Positions 17,080 to 25,911 of a stretch of 64,000 nucleotides of DNA are shown here, piece after piece. The notes under the pieces were generated by a model that was not told where the DNA came from, searched no databases, and saw only the letters and a program-made list of their open reading frames with translations. Positions within the stretch are counted from its first letter, which is position 1. Each line of letters opens with the position of its first letter. The stretch comes from Lentimicrobiaceae bacterium (GTDB taxonomy: Bacteria > Bacteroidota > Bacteroidia > Bacteroidales > F082): contig SUWS01000005.1 in the NCBI GenBank assembly GCA_015061365.1, positions 1-64,000 of the forward strand, read 5' to 3'. The translations under genes and the position numbers were made by a program.

Positions 17080-18645
17080 ATGTTAGAATTATCGACAAAC
17101 GACAAAAAACAACTTGAAGGTTTAAATATTTCAGTTGAACAAGTAGAGAGACAAGTCAATCAGTTCAAAACCGGGTTCCCATATAGTGATTTAATTGCGC
17201 CTGCAACTATAGGAAACGGGATTGTAAAATTCAGCGACACTGAAGTTCAGGAGCTTATAAAACAATTCGATGAAGATAAACAATATTACGACATCTTAAA
17301 ATTTATTCCGGCATCAGGTGCTGCAAGTCGTATGTTTAAGAATATTTATTCTTTCATTGAAGAATATAAAGGCAAAGAGATTCCCGAAGACTTTATAAGA
17401 AAAGAAAACATAAAGGCTGATTCTATCGAGAGTTTCTTCATAAACATAAGAGACTTCGCTTTTTATGACGACTTAAAAAATAAGATGGCAGAATGCGACA
17501 AAGACATCAACACGCTTCTTAATGAAAATAAACTCGTCGACATCGCTGAATTCCTCCTTGAAAATAAAGGACTTGGATATGGAAAATTACCTAAGGCATT
17601 GTTGAAGTTCCATAAATATAAGGAGACATCCCGCTACGCTTTGGAAGAACATTTGGTAGAAGCTGCACAATATAGCACCGCAGATACAGAAGAAGGCATA
17701 GTTGCCCAATTACATTTCACAGTCTCGCAAGAACACTTAAATATTTTTAAGAAAGTTGTCGAAGAGGTCGTTCCACGATATGAAGAACAATTCGGTATAC
17801 GTTACGACATCTCCTATTCCGTACAGAAACCATCTACCGACACTGTCGCCGTTGATATGAACAATGAGCCTTTCCGTAATAACGACGGCAGCTTATTATT
17901 CCGTCCAGGAGGTCATGGGGCTTTAATTCAGAACCTCAATGATTTACATAAAGAGATAATTTTTATCAAAAATATAGACAACGTAGTTCCAGATAGATTG
18001 AAACCAACGACATACGATTATAAAAAGGTGTTAGGCGGCTATCTTTTCAAACTGCAGCAGCAACAATTCGAATACCTTAATCTGTTGGACGAAGGATGTT
18101 TGGTTGATGACGAACTTGACGAGATCGCAAAATTCGCCAAGGAAAAACTGATGATTGACATTCCGAATTATTTCAAAACTTATAACGAAATTGAGAAGAT
18201 AGATTTCCTATACAGCAAATTGAATCGTCCGATGCGTATCTGCGGCATGGTGAAAAACGAAGGCGAACCCGGAGGCGGTCCTTATTGGGTGAGAAACAGC
18301 AACGATGAGATTTCCTTGCAGATCGTTGAGTCGTCGCAGATGAATCATAATGACGAAAAACAAGAAGCTATTTTCCAAGCCGCGACACATTTCAACCCTG
18401 TCGATTTGGTATGTGCGACACAAGATTTCAAAGGCAACAGCTTCGACTTAAACGACTATATTGATGTCAACACAGGATTCATCTCCAAGAAATCGAAAGA
18501 CGGCAAAGACCTGAAAGCATTAGAGTTGCCAGGATTATGGAACGGCGCCATGGCAGATTGGATCAATATCTTCGTAGAAGTTCCAATCCTGACATTCAAC
18601 CCAGTGAAGACTGTGAACGACTTATTAAGAGACACACATCAATGA
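17080..18645 (+). CDS. DUF4301 family protein
   Basis: This 521-residue soluble protein has no signal or membrane segment. The sequence (FIPASGAASRMFKN near residues 87-100, FRPGGHGALIQNL near 270, GEPGGGPYW near 395) resembles the DUF4301 family of Bacteroidota. The GAASRMFK segment recalls the glycine-rich loop of sugar nucleotidyltransferases, so a nucleotide-binding role is possible but unproven. It is monocistronic. The stop codon is followed by TAGCTGT/TGGCTGT words. It borders the restriction-defence segment that runs convergently from 18682. Confidence 0.75.
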   Translation: MLELSTNDKKQLEGLNISVEQVERQVNQFKTGFPYSDLIAPATIGNGIVKFSDTEVQELIKQFDEDKQYYDILKFIPASGAASRMFKNIYSFIEEYKGKEIPEDFIRKENIKADSIESFFINIRDFAFYDDLKNKMAECDKDINTLLNENKLVDIAEFLLENKGLGYGKLPKALLKFHKYKETSRYALEEHLVEAAQYSTADTEEGIVAQLHFTVSQEHLNIFKKVVEEVVPRYEEQFGIRYDISYSVQKPSTDTVAVDMNNEPFRNNDGSLLFRPGGHGALIQNLNDLHKEIIFIKNIDNVVPDRLKPTTYDYKKVLGGYLFKLQQQQFEYLNLLDEGCLVDDELDEIAKFAKEKLMIDIPNYFKTYNEIEKIDFLYSKLNRPMRICGMVKNEGEPGGGPYWVRNSNDEISLQIVESSQMNHNDEKQEAIFQAATHFNPVDLVCATQDFKGNSFDLNDYIDVNTGFISKKSKDGKDLKALELPGLWNGAMADWINIFVEVPILTFNPVKTVNDLLRDTHQ

Positions 18646-18649
18646 TAAC

Positions 18650-18697
18650 TTTAGCCGTTAGCTGTTGGCTGTTGGCTAAAGTTAATTGTTAATTAAA
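18650..18697. repeat. TTGGCTGT words and AATTAACA array at a convergent junction
   Basis: TTAGCCGTTAGCTGTTGGC words follow the DUF4301 stop. AATTAACAATTAAC, read on the minus strand, encodes the last residues (I-N-N) and stop of mcrC. Confidence 0.75.
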
Positions 18698-20007
18698 TCA
18701 ACGAATTCCTCGTAAGAGTTTGCCGATTGCGGAACATAAAACGGCATAACACTGATAAAGCCTTCATAACCTACAAGTTGGGATTTGGAGGCTTTAATAT
18801 TTCTATCTTTACAAGGATAGATATACGCTCCGTTAGTAGTTTTTTGGCAATACATATAAGTCACGAGTTGATATAAATCTTCTCGTCCCACACCGCTTTC
18901 AAGATGCTTATATTTCGCATCAATGACAAAATTGTCCTTATAAAAATCAGGATATAATCTACGATAATTATCATCTATATCATCATCAGATTTAGCATCT
19001 TTAAACATTCTAAATCCACCGCTAACGTCTTTATTCTTAGGATGTTTAAAACCATAATCCTTAAGAATCGTAAAAAGAAACTCCTCCCAAAGCCAAGCAC
19101 CGTCAAACAAAACGCCATGGACTTTATCTTTTTCCTTTCCAAATTTTATCGTCTCATGTCTTAAAATTTGCAGACATATTTTCTGCAATGCAGTATAAGC
19201 CGAATAATAAGGATGATGTATCAAACGTAAATTCTTATTTATTATAAAGTTACGTTCTCTCATATTATAAGAAGGAGTTGCCATATTGATTTGAGCGACA
19301 CATTCTTTAGTTTCCAAATCGTTGTCCAAAATAAAAGAAAGATGCTTTTTTGTCTTGATAAATTCTATCGTATGACGAATCAATTGTGTAAGTTCATTAT
19401 CGTGAGAATGCTCTTTTACGTTATAAGCGACATTTCCGCGAAATGGAATGTTATACTTTATATGACGATTAAAATCTATTGAACCTCTGACTCTTGCATC
19501 ATTATATTCATTCTTCTGATATTTCTTATAAACACCTTGCGCAAGAGCTTTTTTCAAAAAATAAGGAAACAGATAAACAAGAAAGTCGAAGATATTTTCC
19601 TTGTTAGAAGAATGTTTTATATCGAAAAGATTTATTGCAAAAACCTTCTGCAACATATAATGCAAAAAATAATCCGCACCGTCGTCTTTTGCAAAACGCG
19701 ATTTAATATCAATCTGCGTCTCGTTTATACCAATGAATCCCATGATGTTAGATGCAGAAATCTCATCACGATGATTCATGGAGATGATATTACTCTCGCT
19801 TATCTTATCGCCGTGACAATTCAAGTCGCGAGGAAAAATCAGCAGATTTGGATTATCTTCAAACGACAGATCTTTAATTTTAACATCTGCAATTTTTCGA
19901 AGATTCTGTATGTCGTCATCAGAACAATTGTCATCTATAAAAAACGACCTACAATCTTTCCAATCGTGATTATCAGTTATTTGAAGCAAACTCATTGTCG
20001 TAAGCAA
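18682..20007 (-). CDS. mcrC: McrC-type restriction endonuclease subunit
   Basis: This 441-residue protein is the nuclease partner of the McrB GTPase next to it; McrBC complexes cut DNA containing modified cytosine. A PD-(D/E)xK nuclease core is visible late in the protein: Glu308/309 (WLWEEFLF), PD at 353-354 (RRLYPDFYKD) and DAK at 363-365 (VIDAKYK), followed by Gln380. The N-terminal half matches the McrC specificity/bridging region. The start overlaps the McrB gene by 35 nt; an internal Met (MSLLQI, 19995) would give a 23-nt overlap. Its final residues and stop come from an AATTAACA array. Composition is visibly more AT-rich than neighbours, suggesting acquisition. Confidence 0.87.
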   Translation of the reverse strand: MLTTMSLLQITDNHDWKDCRSFFIDDNCSDDDIQNLRKIADVKIKDLSFEDNPNLLIFPRDLNCHGDKISESNIISMNHRDEISASNIMGFIGINETQIDIKSRFAKDDGADYFLHYMLQKVFAINLFDIKHSSNKENIFDFLVYLFPYFLKKALAQGVYKKYQKNEYNDARVRGSIDFNRHIKYNIPFRGNVAYNVKEHSHDNELTQLIRHTIEFIKTKKHLSFILDNDLETKECVAQINMATPSYNMRERNFIINKNLRLIHHPYYSAYTALQKICLQILRHETIKFGKEKDKVHGVLFDGAWLWEEFLFTILKDYGFKHPKNKDVSGGFRMFKDAKSDDDIDDNYRRLYPDFYKDNFVIDAKYKHLESGVGREDLYQLVTYMYCQKTTNGAYIYPCKDRNIKASKSQLVGYEGFISVMPFYVPQSANSYEEFVDLINN

Positions 20008-21877
20008 CTTTCAGAGATTTTAACTTAGTTTCCACATCCGACATCCCACGCAGATATTCTCTCAAGAGACCTTCCAAGTGATAATGCCAGAGTTTACCGA
20101 AATCACCTTGATAATCTTTAAGTCTCAGGAAGTAACTCGCACCGATATGATACGACGAGTTAAGACCTTCGATTTCAGAAATCTTATTGTTAAGATTAAT
20201 TAACCTATTTTTAGATTTACCGGACAAATCTTCTCCCAAATCATTCAACATATCCAGATTCTCGTTAGCTTTAATCTCTTTGAAAGCGAAGCGACGACGG
20301 AAAGCGAAATCCATGCTCTCCACGCTACGATCTATATCGTTCATCGTACCGATAATATAAACGTTTTCAGGAACATAGAAACCTTTTTTATATTCATCAA
20401 AGACATCACCTTTTGGAACCAAGTTTTGATATTGAGTAAGGACACGACCTTTGGGACCACGATAACCAGGATCTATACAATAAAACAACTCACCGAAAAT
20501 CTTTGAAATCTCCCCACGATTAATTTCATCTATTATGAAGACGAATTTTGTAGGAGAATTGCTACTTTCAGAAACATCAATATTATTTTGATTCTCTATT
20601 TTATATTCAGCAATTTTCTCCAAAATCCATCTGACCAATGTATAATTAAGGCTCTTTTTATTTCCTTCGTTGTTTATTTCATATATTTTTTCTATATCTT
20701 CTTTTTTCAGATCTTTAATATCGTAAGGAGTCTTTCCTCGAATCTCATCACTACAATAAATTTTTCTTACATCGTCCTTTTGTATAATTTTAAATTCTCT
20801 TGGGAGTTTAAAACGAATATCATCATTATATATCGATGTAGGATAATATGCTACATCCGTTGAATATGCTTCATACCCACATTTCTTTGATTTAATGTCG
20901 TTAAGCAGTCGATTATACCTCCACTCAAATTCATCATCTGATACAGAGTTAGACACCGAATCTAAGGGTAATGTAGAATTGCATCTACCCTCAGATTCAT
21001 TTCCCGATACAGATTCTATTGAATTATCATCATTATTTTCTATCGCCTTCTTACAAAAGTCTTTAAAGACACCGTCTTTCCTCTCAAATCCGACATTGCC
21101 GTCTTTTTCAACAGGACGAAGGCCTTCAACAAAATCGGTATAATCGTAGGAAGGATGAAATTGTACCAACTTACACTGAGTCTCAAAAGTAATATCGTTC
21201 TCAAATTCTTCTGGCACATTGTTACCATATATAATTCCTGCTGCAATTTGTTTTGCGAGGAAAGTCTTTCCCGTTCCGGGAGCACCATTAAGAATAAGGT
21301 TTTTATTGGCTTCTAAGATGCCAATATATTCTTGGTATTTATTATTGTTGTTTGTAGTTTGGTTTACATTCATATAACTCATGTATTTATCAAAAAACTC
21401 ATTAAATTCATTTGTACTTAAGCCAGAGAATAAGCCCAACTTATCGACTGAATATTTCAATTCACTTTTTGCATCTTTGTGCTCTTCCTCTGTTATATAT
21501 AGAGAATCAACATGTTCATTCTTAAATTTAGCCCTTACATTATACCATGAAGACTTCCAATTAAGATACGTAGCCTTACTTTGCGGATTAGACGCATAAA
21601 TATTTATACAAATAACATTGCCATTATAATTATTCCATCTCTCAATTTGTTTCTGAATATTATGCCCTTTATGTCCCTGCCCTGCTTCCTTAAACACATT
21701 TGTCTCTACCAAAGACTTAAGATATTTTTCATAGCCAACAAAATTTGCATCTTCATTGATTATATATTCCAGATGAGTAACAAAATATTCAAGTAAACAT
21801 TTGAATTTATATTTGTTATCTAAGTTATATTCCTCCACATCAGGAATCCATTCTTCTATTTTATTCTCGTCACTCAT
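19973..21877 (-). CDS. mcrB: McrB-type AAA+ GTPase, restriction system
   Basis: This 634-residue motor subunit of an McrBC-type system has an N-terminal region of about 180 residues that is not an obvious DUF3578 or EVE/PUA reader and probably sets target specificity. The AAA+ module follows: Walker A GAPGTGKT (198-205), Walker B FVFIIDEINRGE (445-456), the McrB consensus GTMNDIDRSV (510-519) and arginines FRRRF (526-530). An unusually long stretch (about 270-440) separates the Walker A part from Walker B, with a low-complexity Ser/Asn/Glu segment. A -7 box lies at 21897-21904. It is co-transcribed with overlapping mcrC. The modified base recognised is unknown. Confidence 0.88.
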   Translation of the reverse strand: MSDENKIEEWIPDVEEYNLDNKYKFKCLLEYFVTHLEYIINEDANFVGYEKYLKSLVETNVFKEAGQGHKGHNIQKQIERWNNYNGNVICINIYASNPQSKATYLNWKSSWYNVRAKFKNEHVDSLYITEEEHKDAKSELKYSVDKLGLFSGLSTNEFNEFFDKYMSYMNVNQTTNNNNKYQEYIGILEANKNLILNGAPGTGKTFLAKQIAAGIIYGNNVPEEFENDITFETQCKLVQFHPSYDYTDFVEGLRPVEKDGNVGFERKDGVFKDFCKKAIENNDDNSIESVSGNESEGRCNSTLPLDSVSNSVSDDEFEWRYNRLLNDIKSKKCGYEAYSTDVAYYPTSIYNDDIRFKLPREFKIIQKDDVRKIYCSDEIRGKTPYDIKDLKKEDIEKIYEINNEGNKKSLNYTLVRWILEKIAEYKIENQNNIDVSESSNSPTKFVFIIDEINRGEISKIFGELFYCIDPGYRGPKGRVLTQYQNLVPKGDVFDEYKKGFYVPENVYIIGTMNDIDRSVESMDFAFRRRFAFKEIKANENLDMLNDLGEDLSGKSKNRLINLNNKISEIEGLNSSYHIGASYFLRLKDYQGDFGKLWHYHLEGLLREYLRGMSDVETKLKSLKVAYDNEFASNN

Positions 21878-21896
21878 AAGGTAAGATTTTCAATTA

Positions 21897-21904
21897 CAAA
21901 GTTA
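21897..21904 (-). promoter_or_regulatory. -7 box for mcrB-mcrC
   Basis: Minus-strand TAACTTTG, 19 nt upstream of the mcrB ATG. Confidence 0.5.
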
Positions 21905-21961
21905 TTATTTTTTTTGTAAGTCCTACCATTATGTATCAACATTTTCATTTCGTCAACAATA

Positions 21962-22372
21962 CTACAACTTCTGCAGTTCTTCTCCTAAACGATGCAGTAT
22001 ATCAATAACTTCCTGCACTCTCGCTTCTGAAGGATTCTTATATCCATCAACGTATTGCTGAAGTAATGTCGGATTAATCTTGCTACGCTTCGCCACCTGC
22101 CGCACATTCAATTCTGGATATTCAAAGAAAATTTTCGAGATGACATTATCCGACTTGGGCTGATTCTCCACAGCAAAGAAGCCTTCGTATGAAAGATCCT
22201 CATCTATCTCCTCCCATCGGATACCGAAATTTGTAAAACGATAATCCTCTAACTGAGAAGTTGTGGCGTTATACAATTTAGGAAACAATCTAATAGGAAG
22301 ACTGCCAACTCTCCCGTCCTCCATCATGATATGGACGCGAGATTCATCAAACCAAAGACGCTGCGCTTTCAT
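21962..22372 (-). CDS. DUF2442-like protein with C-terminal HTH
   Basis: This product is 136 residues when started at MKAQRLWFDESRV (22372). A longer frame reaches an earlier Met at 22411 but overlaps the upstream gene. The first 80 residues match DUF2442-type proteins (IMMEDGRVGSLPIRLFPKL). The last 50 look like an Xre-type helix-turn-helix (LNVRQVAKRSKINPTLLQQYV). It directly follows a DUF4160 gene; DUF4160/DUF2442 pairs are widespread, mobile and often suspected of being toxin-antitoxin modules, with the HTH protein as probable regulator. That role is inference. Confidence 0.75.
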   Translation of the reverse strand: MKAQRLWFDESRVHIMMEDGRVGSLPIRLFPKLYNATTSQLEDYRFTNFGIRWEEIDEDLSYEGFFAVENQPKSDNVISKIFFEYPELNVRQVAKRSKINPTLLQQYVDGYKNPSEARVQEVIDILHRLGEELQKL

Positions 22373-22379
22373 ACAATTT

Positions 22380-22616
22380 CTATTTGTCAAAATATTCGTT
22401 CCATCGTTCAACGATCACATTTTTATTTTCATCAATTGCCATCATTGCATGCTTAATCTCCCGCTGACTCAGCCCGTAATTTTCAATTAATTCAACCTCA
22501 GGAAAAATGCTAAATTTCCCTTCTCTTTCCCCACAAGCCACATGAATATGAATTGGCTCGTGATCATTTGAGTGAAAATAAAATCTCAATCCTAGATAAT
22601 AAAATAATGTAGGCAT
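22380..22616 (-). CDS. DUF4160 family protein
   Basis: This 78-residue protein has the diagnostic DUF4160 pattern: MPTLFYYLGLRFYFHSND then HEPIHIHVACGE (an HxxxHxHV-like centre) and a short C-terminal helix. The two His of IHIHV suggest metal binding or catalysis. It is the promoter-proximal gene of a two-gene unit with the DUF2442-HTH protein (7-nt gap). Together with mcrBC it forms a small accessory island. The toxin role is a hypothesis only. Confidence 0.82.
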   Translation of the reverse strand: MPTLFYYLGLRFYFHSNDHEPIHIHVACGEREGKFSIFPEVELIENYGLSQREIKHAMMAIDENKNVIVERWNEYFDK

Positions 22617-22641
22617 AATAAATTTTGCTTAATGTTCTTTG

Positions 22642-22649
22642 CAAAGATA
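22642..22649 (-). promoter_or_regulatory. -7 box for the DUF4160/DUF2442 pair
   Basis: Minus-strand TATCTTTG, 25 nt upstream of the DUF4160 ATG. Confidence 0.5.
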
Positions 22650-22738
22650 GTATTATTTTTAATACCAACAGCATTTTTTCAAAAAAATCAAATATTTTTT
22701 TTCAGCTCAAAACGTTAAAATTTTTTATGAAAAATTAA

Positions 22739-22770
22739 CTTGACAAACGAGATTTACAATCGTATTTTTG
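22739..22770 (+). promoter_or_regulatory. Promoter of the PAS-domain gene
   Basis: -33 CTTG (22739-22742) and -7 TATTTTTG (22763-22770) are separated by 20 nt, close to the Bacteroidota sigma-A arrangement. Confidence 0.6.
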
Positions 22771-22798
22771 CATTATTAAAAATAAAAGGAGTAAAACC

Positions 22799-23128
22799 AT
22801 GGAAAATAATATTTTTGATTTCTTCAAGGAGATAAATGTCAGTATAACAATTTCTGACACAGAAGGCAACGTCCTTTATATGAACGACAAGTCGAAAAGT
22901 GTTTTTAGCGATATGGTCGGGAAAAACATGATGAATTGTCACAAACAGTCATCGCAGGAAACGATAAAACGACTTATCAGTGAGAAAGAAACCAATGTAT
23001 ATACAATTCAGAAAGGCGATGTAAAGAAAATGATTTATCAGACGCCTTGGTATGTTGATGGCGAGATTAAAGGATTGATAGAATATTCGATCATTTTACC
23101 GGAAGAGATGCCGCACTACATAAGATGA
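22799..23128 (+). CDS. Single PAS-domain protein
   Basis: This 109-residue protein consists almost entirely of one PAS fold: ISDTEGNVLYMNDKSKSVF gives the first strands and the end GLIEYSIILPEEMPHYIR the last. NCHKQSS in the middle contains a Cys-His pair that in related stand-alone PAS proteins could bind a cofactor, though this is not proven. There is no output domain, so it probably senses and acts through a partner. It is preceded by its own promoter. Its stop codon is immediately followed by a GAAARTT array. Confidence 0.8.
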   Translation: MENNIFDFFKEINVSITISDTEGNVLYMNDKSKSVFSDMVGKNMMNCHKQSSQETIKRLISEKETNVYTIQKGDVKKMIYQTPWYVDGEIKGLIEYSIILPEEMPHYIR

Positions 23129-23297
23129 AAATTGAAAGTTGAAAATTGAAAATTAATGTAGAGACGTGACATATTACACCATTGAAAATAAACAATATGT
23201 AATTGGTGCGTCTCAATCGAATTGAAAATTGAAAATTAATGTAGAGACGCAGTAATGATACCGAAAAAATGACAATATATCATTGATGCGTCTTGGG
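23127..23297 (+). repeat. Double GAAARTT array plus AGACG hairpin unit
   Basis: Two direct copies of a composite unit, (GAAAATT)n-AATGTAGAGACG...CGTCT, lie at about 23127-23216 and 23221-23295. The second folds very well (AGACGCA/TGCGTCT and AATGATA/TATCATT); the first is looser. The same hairpin type occurs at 44716-44742 and 60559-60608. Confidence 0.8.
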
Positions 23298-23315
23298 ATT
23301 TAGAATTGATTTAGA

Positions 23316-24020
23316 ATGATAAAACATATTCCTAATGCGATAACGTGCTGCAATCTTCTGTCGGGTTGCATCTCGATAGTTTTGTTGTGCAACGGTTATG
23401 TAACTGCCGCTGGAATCATGATTTTCGTCGCGGCGATTTTTGATTTCTTTGACGGATTTGCGGCACGGCTTCTAAAGGCGTATTCAGCTATCGGAGCAGA
23501 GTTAGACTCACTCTCCGACGTTGTCTCATTCGGCGTCGCGCCTTCGTTCATAATCTATCATTACTTACAGTCAACGCAGGTGTCGGTATCAATATCGTCA
23601 TTTAATGTCATTCCTTTCGTCGCTTTTCTCTTGGCGGTATTTGCTGAATTACGACTTGCAAAATTCAATGTCGATGACAGACAGACAACCTCATTCATAG
23701 GTCTTCCGACTCCAGCGATGGGATTGTTTGTAGCGTCACTTCCGTTTACGTTGCAAAACGAGAATCTCGCATTCATGGGTGGTCTTATGACGAATATATA
23801 TTTCCTGTTGTCTGTCGTTGCAATATTCAGTTATCTCATGGTAAGTGAGATCCCGTTTTTCTCATTAAAGATAAAGAATTTAAGATTTAAGGAGAACATA
23901 CACATTTACGTATTAGCAGCATTCGCAGTCATATCATTCATCATCTTAGGATTTGCCGCGATACCATTCGTGATGTTGTTTTACATCATTGAAGCTATAT
24001 GTTTGAATCTGAGAGCCTGA
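23316..24020 (+). CDS. pssA: CDP-diacylglycerol-serine O-phosphatidyltransferase
   Basis: This 234-residue integral membrane CDP-alcohol phosphatidyltransferase makes phosphatidylserine, the precursor of phosphatidylethanolamine. The catalytic signature D-G-x2-A-R-x8-G-x3-D-x3-D is present in DFFDGFAARLLKAYSAIGAE and LDSLSDVVSFG (residues about 44-76). Six to eight hydrophobic helices fill the rest. The ATG at 23316 follows an A-rich leader. It is convergent with lptB. No partner decarboxylase gene is in the window. Confidence 0.93.
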   Translation: MIKHIPNAITCCNLLSGCISIVLLCNGYVTAAGIMIFVAAIFDFFDGFAARLLKAYSAIGAELDSLSDVVSFGVAPSFIIYHYLQSTQVSVSISSFNVIPFVAFLLAVFAELRLAKFNVDDRQTTSFIGLPTPAMGLFVASLPFTLQNENLAFMGGLMTNIYFLLSVVAIFSYLMVSEIPFFSLKIKNLRFKENIHIYVLAAFAVISFIILGFAAIPFVMLFYIIEAICLNLRA

Positions 24021-24041
24021 TAATCTGTAAGTATGAGAATA

Positions 24042-24779
24042 TCAGAATTCTTTTCTTCTCAGCTCGAAATTTGTTCCTAAATAATGAGAGCGTACCACTT
24101 CGTCGTTGGCGAGTTCTTCTGGCGTACCTGATTTAAGCACCTGACCTTCAAAGACGAGATAAGCCCTATCGGTTATTGACAATGTCTCGTTAGCGTTATG
24201 GTCGGTGATGAGAACTCCGATATTCTTATTTTTCAGTTTAGCCACTATGCGTTGAATGTCTTCCACGGCTATCGGGTCGACGCCGGCAAAAGGCTCGTCG
24301 AGGAGTATGAATTTAGGGTCGACGGCAAGAGCACGGGCTATTTCTGTTCTACGACGTTCGCCGCCAGACAGTTGTATACCTTTGCTTTTTCTGATGTGCT
24401 GCAACCCGAACTCATCAAGCAAAGACTCCAATTTCGCTTTCTGCTCCTCTTTACTCATATCTTTCTTGAACTGCATCACGGAAGCTATATTATCTTCCAC
24501 GCTAAGCTGACGGAACACAGATGCTTCCTGCGCCAAATAACCGATACCAATCTGTGCTCTCTTATACATCGGGAATTGGGTGATATCTTCATCGTCGAGA
24601 TAAACGTGACCTGAGAACGGCTTAATAAGACCGACAGTCATATAGAAAGTCGTTGTCTTTCCCGCACCGTTAGGTCCGAGTAGTCCCACAATCTCACCTT
24701 GTTTCACTTCAACACTGACGCCTTTTACAACGGTTCTGTTGTTATACTTCTTAACTAAATTGTCGGTTCTTAATATCAT
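24042..24779 (-). CDS. lptB: LPS export ABC transporter ATP-binding protein LptB
   Basis: This 245-residue cytoplasmic ATPase powers the LptBFG complex that extracts lipopolysaccharide from the inner membrane. It has all ABC motifs: Walker [12 protein letters not shown] (about 35-45), Q-loop GYLAQEAS, signature [15 protein letters not shown], Walker [13 protein letters not shown] and the switch His in LITDHN. The C-terminal tail is short, as in LptB. It lies 44 nt downstream of kdsD on the same strand, so LPS sugar synthesis and export are probably co-expressed. An ACARTTA array fills the spacer. A LptF/G-type permease is encoded at 2711. Confidence 0.95.
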   Translation of the reverse strand: MILRTDNLVKKYNNRTVVKGVSVEVKQGEIVGLLGPNGAGKTTTFYMTVGLIKPFSGHVYLDDEDITQFPMYKRAQIGIGYLAQEASVFRQLSVEDNIASVMQFKKDMSKEEQKAKLESLLDEFGLQHIRKSKGIQLSGGERRRTEIARALAVDPKFILLDEPFAGVDPIAVEDIQRIVAKLKNKNIGVLITDHNANETLSITDRAYLVFEGQVLKSGTPEELANDEVVRSHYLGTNFELRRKEF

Positions 24780-24787
24780 ATCTTAAT

Positions 24788-24823
24788 TCAAACTGTTAAT
24801 TGTAAATTGTCAATTGTTAACTG
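24788..24823 (-). repeat. ACARTTA heptamer array between kdsD and lptB
   Basis: Minus-strand units CAGTTA, ACAATTG, ACAATTT, ACAATTA, ACAGTTT start right after the kdsD TAG. Confidence 0.8.
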
Positions 24824-25780
24824 CTACAGTATTCCTTCTTTTATTATGTCGTGGATGTGAATCATGCCTACATAGTTACCATCTTCCATTACAGGCAATT
24901 GCGTTATCGACTTATTTTGCATAAGTTCCAATGCGTTTACCACCAAGTCGTTTTTATCTATTGTCTTAGGATTTCTTGTCATGATGTCGGATGCTTTCAC
25001 CTCTTCTATATTAGGATGTTTCATCAGCATTCTTCTGAGGTCGCCGTCGGTAATGATACCTGAGAGTTTGCCATTATTCATAACAGCTGTAGCTCCGAGA
25101 AGTTTCTCTGATATTTCTATTATGACTTTTGTCATGATGTCGTTTTCGTTCACCATTGGCACCGCATTTTTCACGCATACGTCGCCCACTCTGAGGTATA
25201 GACGTTTGCCGAGTGCGCCTCCCGGATGGAACTTAGCGAAGTCTTCCGAGCTAAAACCTCTGCATTTAAGCAAGGCTATGGCGAGAGCGTCGCCCATTAC
25301 GAGTTGTGCCGTGGTGCTCGCTGTTGGAGCCAAGTTGTTAGGACAAGCTTCGTGAGGCACTGTAGTGTCGAGGACGTAATCGGCTTCCGCGGCGAGATAC
25401 GACTTGGTATTACCGACGATAGCCACAAGTTTGTTCTTTCTTATCTTTATTAACGGGGTCAGGACTTTTATCTCCGGTGTCTCTCCGCTTTTGGAAATTA
25501 TTATCACAATATCGTCGTCTCTTATTATTCCCAAATCACCGTGAATGGCGTCGGCGGCGTGCATAAAAACCGCTGTGGTACCTGTAGAATTTAAGGTCGC
25601 GACTATCTTTTGTGCTATATTTGCGCTCTTGCCGATACCAGAAACCACCACATTACCCTTGGATTTTAATATTAATTCCACCACTTTGGCGAAATTATCG
25701 GTTAAAAGGTTCTTTAATCCTAATATAGAATTTGCTTCTGTATCAATAACTTGAATTGCAATATCTTTAATATTTTCCAT
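24824..25780 (-). CDS. kdsD: Arabinose-5-phosphate isomerase (KdsD/KpsF)
   Basis: This 318-residue enzyme converts ribulose-5-phosphate to arabinose-5-phosphate, the first step to Kdo of lipid A-core. It has an SIS domain (residues about 35-170: GKSANIAQKIVATLNSTG, IISKSGETPE) followed by two CBS domains (about 200-318). The zinc- and substrate-binding motifs of the family are intact, including HGDLG and a Cys/His pair in PHEACPNN. Length is standard. It is the first gene of an apparent kdsD-lptB unit and divergent from recQ. Confidence 0.93.
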   Translation of the reverse strand: MENIKDIAIQVIDTEANSILGLKNLLTDNFAKVVELILKSKGNVVVSGIGKSANIAQKIVATLNSTGTTAVFMHAADAIHGDLGIIRDDDIVIIISKSGETPEIKVLTPLIKIRKNKLVAIVGNTKSYLAAEADYVLDTTVPHEACPNNLAPTASTTAQLVMGDALAIALLKCRGFSSEDFAKFHPGGALGKRLYLRVGDVCVKNAVPMVNENDIMTKVIIEISEKLLGATAVMNNGKLSGIITDGDLRRMLMKHPNIEEVKASDIMTRNPKTIDKNDLVVNALELMQNKSITQLPVMEDGNYVGMIHIHDIIKEGIL

Positions 25781-25829
25781 CTTTTAAAAAAAAATTATTT
25801 TTTTCTTGCTTGTTTAAAACTAAAAATCA

Positions 25830-25837
25830 TAACTTTG
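25830..25837 (+). promoter_or_regulatory. -7 box for recQ
   Basis: TAACTTTG, with CTTG at 25805-25808 as a possible -33; leader about 70 nt. Confidence 0.5.
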
Positions 25838-25911
25838 TCAATGTGACAAGAGACATTTTTTAATTTTGAATAAAACTTTGCAAATATAATTAAAATTTCA
25901 TTGAAGTTATT

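Noticed and set aside
24198..24614. Open frame opposite lptB
   Set aside because: Lies fully within a well-supported ABC ATPase gene.
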